Below, piece by piece: positions 1-4,174 of a DNA stretch of 5,385 nt. The DNA lies in the NCBI GenBank assembly GCA_030152265.1, contig JASLHQ010000095.1, forward strand, positions 1-5,385. The letters are read 5' to 3'. Position 1 is the first letter of the stretch. Each line of letters begins with the position of its first letter. The DNA is from Savagea sp. (GTDB taxonomy: Bacteria > Bacillota > Bacilli > Bacillales_A > Planococcaceae). The notes beneath the pieces are model-generated. The model saw only the letters and a program-made list of their open reading frames with translations. It ran no database searches and was not told the DNA's origin. Made by a program: the position numbers and the translations under genes.

Positions 1-14
1 AAATACCGTACTTG

Positions 15-164
15 CTACATATTTCCTTTATTTTCACCTTCACTATTAAAAAGCAAAGCTTCCACTTCAGATTGAGAAAGTATTTTTTTGGCCGGGCTCT
101 TAGCAGTAAATATATTTACTATATTTTTTATCGAATTTAAAAAAACAATTAAACCTAACAGTTG
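15..164 (-). other. Startless open frame with a FliM-N-like peptide (possible gene remnant)
   Basis: On the minus strand one frame stays open for 49 codons, from just after a TAA at 165-167 to a TAG at 15-17. It has no ATG or GTG that could start it, so it is not a complete gene. The predicted peptide begins with a hydrophobic run (LLGLIVFLNS), continues through a basic stretch (SPAKK), and then carries ILSQSEVEALL, followed by an acidic, polar end. That motif closely resembles the CheY-binding N-terminal peptide of the flagellar switch proteins FliM and FliY, whose pattern is LSQxEIDALL. In those proteins it is N-terminal, whereas here it is near the C-terminus. It may be the truncated 3' end of a lost gene, a frameshifted small protein, or chance. 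I do not assign a function. Confidence 0.25.
105..120. repeat. 16-bp perfect palindrome
   Basis: AGTAAATATATTTACT is identical to its own reverse complement. It could be a dimeric operator or a weak AT-only hairpin; on the plus strand an A/T tract with six consecutive T follows shortly afterwards. No gene start lies beside it, and AT-rich DNA produces such palindromes by chance fairly often, so no role is assigned. Confidence 0.4.
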
Positions 165-188
165 TTAACACGCTATCAACAGCGTAAT

Positions 189-221
189 ATTTCAATCCAC
201 TCCCTCCATACAGAGGGAGAC
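189..221 (-). CRISPR. Solitary type I-C-like CRISPR repeat (33 nt)
   Basis: Read on the minus strand, the element begins GTCTCCCTCTGTATG and ends AGTGGATTGAAAT. The general form, GTC + stem-loop + GTGGATTGAAAT, is that of type I-C (Cas5d-processed) repeats. The stem is CTCCCTC (minus strand) pairing with GAGGGAG over 7 bp (plus 200-206 with 213-219) around a 6-nt loop. Exactly 11 nt (TGGATTGAAAT) follow the stem, which matches the 11-nt 5' handle Cas5d leaves on type I-C crRNAs. Only one copy is present. The next repeat would be expected about 33-37 nt further on, near 120-155, and nothing similar is there. It is therefore a repeat unit and not an array: either a collapsed array, a locus that never gained spacers, or an orphan. 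The family assignment comes from remembered consensus. Confidence 0.75.
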
Positions 222-388
222 GGCGAGGGGTAGGTTTTTTCACCCTTCTATTACTACATATTGTGCCTCATTTCCCTTTTTCTTGCAAGTAACTGCTTGT
301 ACTTCACTAAACGTTCGTAAAGTATGCTTTTTTCTTTGCGAAGGTCCTAGGGTTTTCATGGGCACTTCGGGTTCGCACGCTTTTTTGT
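222..388 (-). promoter_or_regulatory. Probable CRISPR leader
   Basis: This 167-bp non-coding stretch lies directly upstream of the repeat in the crRNA direction, between it and the stop codon of the ywqG-like gene. Its far end (minus strand) contains GTGCGAACCC, then AAGTGCCCATGAAAACCC, then TTCGCA. TGCGAA and TTCGCA (plus 372-377 and 337-342) form a 6-bp inverted repeat 29 bp apart. I recall a similar GTGCGAACC...CATGAAA...GGTTCGCAC block between cas2 and the array in type I-C loci; here the arm nearer the array looks degraded. A 39-codon ATG frame (240-359) crosses the region but lacks a ribosome-binding site and starts inside the conserved block, so I treat it as chance. I see no terminator between the ywqG-like gene and this region. 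Confidence 0.5.
260..288 (-). promoter_or_regulatory. Candidate leader promoter (-35/-10)
   Basis: On the minus strand, TTGCAA (283-288) and CACAAT (260-265) are 17 bp apart, each matching 4 of 6 bases of the sigma-A consensus. Transcription would start near 253, about 30 nt before the repeat, where a pre-crRNA promoter is expected. The match is modest and could be chance in AT-rich DNA. Confidence 0.3.
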
Positions 389-1174
389 TTAGTGGCAATC
401 CCAGTTGTATAAGACGTTCGAGAAATTGCGGTTTTTTAAGTCGTCTGGGTGAATGAAGAAGTTGGCGACACCTGCATCGCCCCACATACATTCAATCGTA
501 TCATCTGTGTCGAGTTGGAAAAGTAATTCATATTCTTTTAAGACGTCGTCGCTGTAGGCGCGAGGATCTTCTTGGGTAAAGTACGGATAGCCGCCGAGTT
601 GATGACCGGAAGAAGAGAAGTTTTCCCATAACTCGTCTAGTACTTCATCTTCTTCATCACCTAAGTCGAGTGCTGTCCAATCGTACTGTTCGGTAAAGCG
701 GAAATCGTCGCATGATAAATACATCTCTTCTTGCGCAAATTGTAAAGTTCCCGCTTCTTCCATCGGAAATCCGTACTCTTCCACAGGAATGTGTGGAATG
801 TCTGCCCATTTCGTTTCGTCTTCTTCTACCGTTTCATGATAGACGACGCGAAATGTATCTTGTTTTTGCGGGGCGTCGAAGTCAAGACCGTATAGATCGT
901 CACTTGCGATAAAAAATTGCAGTAAGCCCGTCGTCGGATAGTGTGGCAGTGGTTGTTCGATTTCGTCGAAACGAATTTGCGCCAACAAGCGGAGCGGCGT
1001 GCCATCTTGTGCTGTCGGATAAGGCATCGTCTTTAACCAATAAGGTGTGCCGCCAAAATGACTTTGCGTGCGGGATGGTTGTTCTCGTTTCGTCTGGATG
1101 CGAATCACAGGGCGTGCGGTTTGTTCTAAACCTTGGCGCCACGCTTCTAATTGTTTCGGTAATTGTACAGTCAT
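389..1174 (-). CDS. ywqG: DUF1963 (YwqG-like) protein
   Basis: The protein of 261 aa has the full length and characteristic blocks of DUF1963, the family of B. subtilis YwqG: SHFGGTPYW (38-46), LLAQIRF (63-69), GLLQFFI (83-89), GHQLGGYPYFTQEDPR (190-205), LLFQLDTDD (217-225) and WGDAGVANFFI (231-241), with a C-terminal end in VLYNWDCH. There is no signal peptide or membrane segment, so it should be cytoplasmic, and it is acidic. The biochemical role of the family is not established. DUF1963 proteins occur near polymorphic toxin loci (ywqG lies beside an LXG toxin in B. subtilis), so an immunity role is possible but inferred. I chose ATG at 1174 over an in-frame GTG at 1183 because GAGGAG (1183-1188) gives 8-nt spacing to the ATG, while the GTG overlaps that site. 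ATGA overlaps the stop of the SMI1/KNR4 gene, indicating translational coupling. It is the last gene of the operon. Confidence 0.9.
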   Translation of the reverse strand: MTVQLPKQLEAWRQGLEQTARPVIRIQTKREQPSRTQSHFGGTPYWLKTMPYPTAQDGTPLRLLAQIRFDEIEQPLPHYPTTGLLQFFIASDDLYGLDFDAPQKQDTFRVVYHETVEEDETKWADIPHIPVEEYGFPMEEAGTLQFAQEEMYLSCDDFRFTEQYDWTALDLGDEEDEVLDELWENFSSSGHQLGGYPYFTQEDPRAYSDDVLKEYELLFQLDTDDTIECMWGDAGVANFFIHPDDLKNRNFSNVLYNWDCH

Positions 1175-1680
1175 ACGTCCCACTCCTCTTCTAATCGTAA
1201 TCCATTTATAAATTGTTCAAAGTTGTCAGCGAGCTTCGTTTCTTGTTCGCATTCTACGTCGATATGGACGACAGACGGTTCTCCCGTCGGTCCACACGCT
1301 CGGTAATCGAGATATACGAGGTCGTGGCCAGCTGACGGGCAGTCACAAATCGCTACGCCAATCGCAGGGTAACCCCATTCACTCTCCCAAAAATGAGTGC
1401 CCATCTCTCCCGCAATACCGTATTCATGCGTGCTCGATAAAGGGAAGAAAGCTGTAATGGCGATGTGGTCGTCTGCCCAAGATGTCGCCTCGCTTGTCGG
1501 ATACGTGGAGCGAAGCGGGATTCCTCCATTTTGTCCACGCATGAAGTCGATATAACTGCTCGGTAATGTGTAGCCTAATCGTTGTTCTACTATCTCAATC
1601 TCTTCATCTGTCGGCGTTGGCGCGACGTATGTTTCGGTCGCGTATTCGCTCATTTCCCAAAAGTTTTCGATCCTCAACAT
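1171..1680 (-). CDS. SMI1/KNR4 (SUKH) family protein
   Basis: The protein has 169 aa. Residues 24-53 (TDEEIEIVEQRLGYTLPSSY, then IDFMRGQNGG) form the SMI1/KNR4 entry: a helix, the LGYxLPxSY turn and the QNGG motif. The domain continues through YGIAGE, GYPAIGVAICDC (104-115), AGHDLVYLDY (117-126) and VVHIDVECEQE to a final helix FEQFINGLRLEE. The length is normal and there is no secretion signal. SUKH proteins are often immunity proteins that bind and block a partner toxin; others have no known partner. Its tight coupling to the DUF1963 gene suggests the two act together, but no toxin gene is visible. The start is uncertain: AAAGGGG directly abuts ATG 1680, so TTG 1677 or ATG 1653 could be used instead. 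I keep 1680 because the IENFWEMSEYA stretch resembles the usual start of close relatives. It lies 15 nt after the HAD gene. Confidence 0.87.
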   Translation of the reverse strand: MLRIENFWEMSEYATETYVAPTPTDEEIEIVEQRLGYTLPSSYIDFMRGQNGGIPLRSTYPTSEATSWADDHIAITAFFPLSSTHEYGIAGEMGTHFWESEWGYPAIGVAICDCPSAGHDLVYLDYRACGPTGEPSVVHIDVECEQETKLADNFEQFINGLRLEEEWDV

Positions 1681-1695
1681 CCCCTTTCACTTCCA

Positions 1696-2613
1696 TTATA
1701 AAAGAACACTTGTTCCCTTTCGAGTATGAAGAACATATTTTAATTGGGTATCGAAATCGAGGACGAGATGCGCGGGCTTCGTCGTGCGTAAAAATCCGAG
1801 TGCGTGCAATTCTTTTTCCACCGCGTGCCAACCTTCTAACCACATTAAGTCGTCAATCATTGAACGATCGCCTACGTAGATGCGTTCTTCTTCTAGTTGA
1901 TAATGATCGATGCGAATGCGCACAGGCTCTTGCCACGTCACTAAACGTTCTAAGTCCGCATAGGCGTGAATAATGTAATCAATCGGCTGATTCGGAATCG
2001 ATGCCCGTTCAGGATTGAACCAACAGCTCGGAATACCCGCTCTCCGCGCTCCTTCCATATCGCTCGTCAATGAATCCCCAATGACGAGCGCTCGCTCTGC
2101 TTGAAATTCGGGAATCGTTTCGTTTACCGCTTCAAAAAATCGCTCGTCCGGCTTTTGAACACCGATTTCACTCGATACGAAACGATAGGCGAAAAAGGAA
2201 TCGAGATTAGACCGTTTTAAACGAGCATCTTGCGTATTTCCGACACCGTTCGTCACAATCGACAAGCGATGATGACGTTCTAAACGTCGAAGCATGTCAT
2301 ACGCCCCGTCAAAACTGTAATCATCCGCTGCAAGCAACGAACGAAAACGCTCATCTAAAGCGACACCATCGCCTTCTAATTGATATGCGTCTAGCCATTT
2401 CGTAAAACGGGTTTCTAAAATCATCGGAACCGTTATTTCTCCCGCTTCCGCCGCTTGCCATAAAGCACTGCTGATCGTGCGAAATGTCTCGAATCCATCC
2501 GCATAATCGACACCGTAATCCGCAAAAATCGTTCGAAGTGCCGCTTCCTCTCCTTTTTTAACCTGCAGTAACGTATCATCGACATCAAATAATAAATCTG
2601 TATACAACACCAT
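1696..2613 (-). CDS. yjjG: YjjG/YfnB-like HAD nucleotidase with C-terminal extension
   Basis: The protein of 305 aa is a haloacid-dehalogenase-type phosphatase. Motif I is DVDDTLL with D10 as nucleophile and D12 as acid/base. Motif II is IVTNG (T121), motif III is QKP (K154), and motif IV is VIGDSLTSD (D180, D185). The cap between residues 20 and 110 is helical, as in the YjjG/YfnB group, which dephosphorylates nucleoside monophosphates and clears non-canonical pyrimidine nucleotides. All catalytic residues are present, so it should be an active cytosolic Mg-dependent enzyme. Family members usually end near residue 225-235. Here about 80 further residues (226-305), with an LMWLEGWHAVEKELHALGF helix, form an unrecognised extension in the same frame. 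The start at 2613 is chosen for AAAGGA (2620-2625), 6 nt upstream, and because the protein then begins at the first beta strand; the longer frame from 2673 would run through the promoter. It is the first gene of the operon. Confidence 0.9.
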   Translation of the reverse strand: MVLYTDLLFDVDDTLLQVKKGEEAALRTIFADYGVDYADGFETFRTISSALWQAAEAGEITVPMILETRFTKWLDAYQLEGDGVALDERFRSLLAADDYSFDGAYDMLRRLERHHRLSIVTNGVGNTQDARLKRSNLDSFFAYRFVSSEIGVQKPDERFFEAVNETIPEFQAERALVIGDSLTSDMEGARRAGIPSCWFNPERASIPNQPIDYIIHAYADLERLVTWQEPVRIRIDHYQLEEERIYVGDRSMIDDLMWLEGWHAVEKELHALGFLRTTKPAHLVLDFDTQLKYVLHTRKGTSVLL

Positions 2614-2636
2614 CAACCATCCTTTCTCATTTCTGT

Positions 2637-2665
2637 AGTATACCACGCTCGAACAGCCTGAAAAA
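2637..2665 (-). promoter_or_regulatory. Candidate operon promoter with extended -10
   Basis: On the minus strand TGGTATACT (2637-2645) is a good extended -10 (TGn + TATACT, 5 of 6). The hexamer 17 bp upstream, TTTTTC (2660-2665), is poor, as is usual for extended -10 promoters. A perfect TTGACA lies at 2668-2673, but 25 bp from the -10, so it cannot pair with it; it sits in the small palindrome AGTTGTCAACT (2665-2675), which may be an operator. The predicted start near 2630 gives a 5' leader of only about 17 nt for the HAD gene. It falls on an ATG of a five-codon frame whose TGA overlaps the HAD ATG. Confidence 0.4.
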
Positions 2666-2858
2666 GTTGTCAACTGTTACACCTCGAAATAAAAATGACA
2701 ATTCGTTCGTTTTTCAGACATTAGTTCGTCAAAAGTTGCTTTAAACGAAAATCTTGTCGCTTAAACATGTATTATGCGGAAAAGTCGTTAATATTTGATT
2801 AATTTTCTGTGTCCGCGCTTTGTCACATTTTCAAATGCGAAACAGCGCTCCGTACAGC

Positions 2859-2884
2859 AGAAACATCGCTATGTTATGTTCGTC
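2859..2884 (+). promoter_or_regulatory. Possible ECF sigma promoter before the lipoprotein gene
   Basis: AGAAAC (2859-2864) and CGTC (2881-2884) are separated by 16 bp, the geometry of Bacillus ECF promoters of the sigma-W/X/M type (TGAAAC-N16-CGTA/C), with one mismatch in the -35. The predicted start near 2891-2893 is almost on the ribosome-binding site AAAGGAG (2894-2900), leaving a very short leader, and this lowers confidence. The alternative TATGTT (-10-like, 2870-2875) has no good -35. Confidence 0.3.
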
Positions 2885-2910
2885 TTAACAACTAAAGGAG
2901 CTGAACATTC

Positions 2911-3612
2911 ATGAAACGAAATATATTAGGTGCCGTCACATTATCATCGGTTTTACTTTTAGGCGCATGTGGTTTAGGGAATACGATGAAGGTCGAACAA
3001 CAAGAAGGCATCGATGCCGCACAAAGTGAGGAGGTTGCGCAAATGCCAGGCACAATCGGTTTAATTGACGATATTACAGATGAGCGCATTTTAATGACAG
3101 TTGAAGAATCATCTGTCTTTAACGGCAAAATGAAAGGTCAACGCATTTTCTTCTCAACAGGAGAAATTGATGACGAAACGAAAGCACAGTTAAAACGTGG
3201 ACAAAAAGTGAAAGTAGAACATGGCGAAGCGTTCGGTATGAGTCATCCACCGGTCGGCAACGCTGAAAACATCGAAGTGATCGACAAAGCGATGAGCGAA
3301 CAGCCACATGTGATGATTTTCAAATATGACGAAGGTTCAACAGACTACTTACGCCACGGGACAGTGACAGGTGCAGCGATCGCATCAGTCGAAACAGTAT
3401 TAGAAGAAGCGACATGGGAAGACGCTGAGTTCCCGTTCGATGGACCAGCGGATTACCAATTTTCAGTCGAAACAGCATCTTCACCATTTAAAGAACAAAA
3501 CATCTTTATGCAAAATACAGACGATGGCGTTCTTTTATACAACGCAGCGACTGAACAAAAAACAATCGTCTCAGGCGGTATTTCACAAAAGTTAGTCGAA
3601 TTAATTAAATAA
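2911..3612 (+). CDS. Lipoprotein with YobA/DUF3221-like domain
   Basis: The protein of 233 aa starts with a lipoprotein signal peptide: basic MKRN, a hydrophobic core (VTLSSVLLL) and lipobox LGAC with the modified cysteine at 20. It should be diacylated and anchored to the outer face of the membrane. A short acidic linker (21-44) leads to a beta-rich domain (about 46-124): GTIGLIDDITDERILM, IFFSTGEID, LKRGQKVKVEHGEA and SHPPVGNAENIEVI. The last two blocks match the DUF3221/YobA OB-like pattern (LKxGQKVKV...SYPPxxxAxxIEVI). The remainder (132-233) is a second, unrecognised domain rich in E, D and T. The substrate or partner is unknown. The start is supported by AAAGGAG at 2894-2900. The gene appears monocistronic: a terminator begins 8 nt after its stop and the next gene faces it. 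Confidence 0.88.
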   Translation: MKRNILGAVTLSSVLLLGACGLGNTMKVEQQEGIDAAQSEEVAQMPGTIGLIDDITDERILMTVEESSVFNGKMKGQRIFFSTGEIDDETKAQLKRGQKVKVEHGEAFGMSHPPVGNAENIEVIDKAMSEQPHVMIFKYDEGSTDYLRHGTVTGAAIASVETVLEEATWEDAEFPFDGPADYQFSVETASSPFKEQNIFMQNTDDGVLLYNAATEQKTIVSGGISQKLVELIK

Positions 3613-3620
3613 GTCCACAC

Positions 3621-3655
3621 AAAAACCAAGCACCTACTTAAAGGGCTTGGTTTTT
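3621..3655. terminator. Bidirectional intrinsic terminator
   Basis: AAAAACCAAGC (3621-3631) pairs perfectly with GCTTGGTTTTT (3645-3655). Three more pairs (CCT 3633-3635 with AGG 3642-3644) can form past a single bulged A. The stem ends in a T run on the plus strand and, by symmetry, on the minus strand, so it can stop transcription of both convergent genes. Its right half is coding: it lies over the last codons and stop of the minus-strand gene. Confidence 0.9.
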
Positions 3656-4057
3656 CATTTGTCCTTCATAACATGTACTATACTTTTTCACGATATACTT
3701 TTTACATTGTTTGCCACTTTCATCGTACCGTTCCTTGTCGACGTTTAGCGTTAGTTGAAAATCGCCGTTTTCGATACGAAGGACGTCTTCTGTTTCCCAT
3801 ACGAGATGTAAACGTTCACGAGCTTCCGCAACATAAATCGTCCGATTTCCTACATTGACAATCGCCCGTACCCCACCTGCCGCACCCCCGTATAATTCGT
3901 AGCGAATGACCGCTTCATGTTGATGATTCGGAGATACGATCGGGTCTCCGTCTACTTCTCCGCGTTCCGTATACCATTCCGACGTCGTCCATATTCCCCA
4001 ATTCACCGCTAATCCGATGAGCGCAATGCCGATTCCGAACCAAATGATTTTTCGCAA
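3638..4057 (-). CDS. Small membrane-anchored DUF5412-like protein
   Basis: The protein of 139 aa has one N-terminal hydrophobic segment (about 4-24, IIWFGIGIALIGLAVNWGIW) after a short basic start, so it is probably a signal-anchored protein with its remainder outside the cytoplasm. The outer part contains DPIVSPNHQHEAVIRYE (38-54), then YGGAAGGV (56-63), and two more strands before DVLRIEN (91-97). This resembles DUF5412-type proteins (SPDGKY...GGAAGGV...W...DTIxING), whose function is unknown. Two cysteines (118, 129) near the C-terminus could form a disulfide. I chose TTG at 4057 because AAAGGGGGAG (4064-4073) lies 6 nt upstream and the protein then starts like a typical signal anchor. The longer frame from ATG 4096 has no comparable site and would translate through that ribosome-binding site. 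The gene is divergent from the SPFH gene, with 117 bp between. Confidence 0.78.
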   Translation of the reverse strand: MRKIIWFGIGIALIGLAVNWGIWTTSEWYTERGEVDGDPIVSPNHQHEAVIRYELYGGAAGGVRAIVNVGNRTIYVAEARERLHLVWETEDVLRIENGDFQLTLNVDKERYDESGKQCKKYIVKKYSTCYEGQMKNQAL

Positions 4058-4114
4058 CTCGCTCTCCCCCTTTACTACGTAACGTGTCCTTCTCAAACAA
4101 GTTCCCTGTTTTCA

Positions 4115-4140
4115 TGAAACTTATTCCGATTTGTAGCGTA
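4115..4140 (+). promoter_or_regulatory. Sigma-W-type (ECF) promoter of the SPFH operon
   Basis: TGAAAC (4115-4120) and CGTA (4137-4140) are separated by exactly 16 bp, a perfect match to the B. subtilis sigma-W core consensus. Transcription would start about 4147-4150, leaving a short leader before the GAGGAG site at 4161-4166. The -35 lies within the palindrome TTTCATGAAA (4110-4119). A TATAAT (4139-4144) overlaps the -10, but its 17-bp partner (GAAACT) is not a sigma-A -35, so basal sigma-A use is only a possibility. The assignment fits the gene: the B. subtilis ydjI operon is under sigma-W control. Confidence 0.8.
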
Positions 4141-4174
4141 TAATAGCTATATCAACATTAGAGGAGTGTCGGCG

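Larger units (their letters stand above)
1..188. other. AT-rich gene-poor stretch beyond the CRISPR repeat
   Basis: This stretch is clearly richer in A and T than the rest of the window and contains no ORF with both a start codon and a ribosome-binding site. In the crRNA direction (minus strand) it lies just past the repeat, where spacers or the trailer of an array would be. No second copy of the repeat is present, even a degenerate one, so I do not call any part of it a spacer. Next to the repeat is a small inverted repeat, ACGCT (170-174) and AGCGT (181-185). The other contents, a palindrome and a reading frame without a start codon, are listed separately. Confidence 0.6.
2614..2910. other. 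Divergent intergenic region
   Basis: These 297 bp separate the minus-strand HAD operon from the plus-strand lipoprotein gene. The HAD end holds the extended -10 promoter and the lipoprotein end holds a possible ECF-type promoter; both have their own entries. The middle (about 2690-2850) is AT-rich and has no ORF with a start site, no strong terminator and no recognisable riboswitch. A weak TATTAT (2770-2775) has no convincing -35. Confidence 0.6.

Noticed and set aside
120..188. A CRISPR spacer and second repeat, or a CreTA-like antitoxin RNA with a pseudo-repeat, next to the repeat
   Set aside because: No sequence resembling the repeat, even its GGATTGAAAT end, occurs within spacer range, so neither an array nor a pseudo-repeat can be supported.
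105..197. A 31-codon TTG-started frame (MKYYAVDSVL...) that begins inside the CRISPR repeat
   Set aside because: The apparent Shine-Dalgarno site GGAGG is part of the repeat stem, and the composition is merely AT-rich. The start is a by-product of the GGATTGAAAT tag.
200..240. Intrinsic terminator on the plus strand (GC-rich hairpin 200-219 and T run 235-240)
   Set aside because: The T run begins 16 nt after the stem, too far for intrinsic termination, and the hairpin is explained as the repeat stem.
240..359. A 39-codon ATG frame on the minus strand in the leader (ending NEAQYVVIEG)
   Set aside because: It has no ribosome-binding site, and its ATG lies inside the conserved CATGAAAACCC leader block. 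The longer version from 491 only reads the ywqG-like gene out of frame.
1566..1973. A 135-codon plus-strand frame spanning the HAD/SUKH junction
   Set aside because: It is a basic, Arg/Ser/Leu-rich translation typical of the antisense of real genes and crosses two well-supported minus-strand genes.
2826..2850. Hairpins in the lipoprotein upstream region (CATTT/AAATG and GCGCT/AGCGC) as a riboswitch or regulator
   Set aside because: The stems are only 5 bp, one with a 2-nt loop, and they lie upstream of any likely transcript start.
4081..4106. ECF-type promoter for the DUF5412-like gene on the minus strand (GGGAAC, 16 bp, CGTT)
   Set aside because: It matches only 4 of 6 bases of the -35, and the -10 is off consensus. 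The transcript would start on the ribosome-binding site, so it is too weak to list as a feature.
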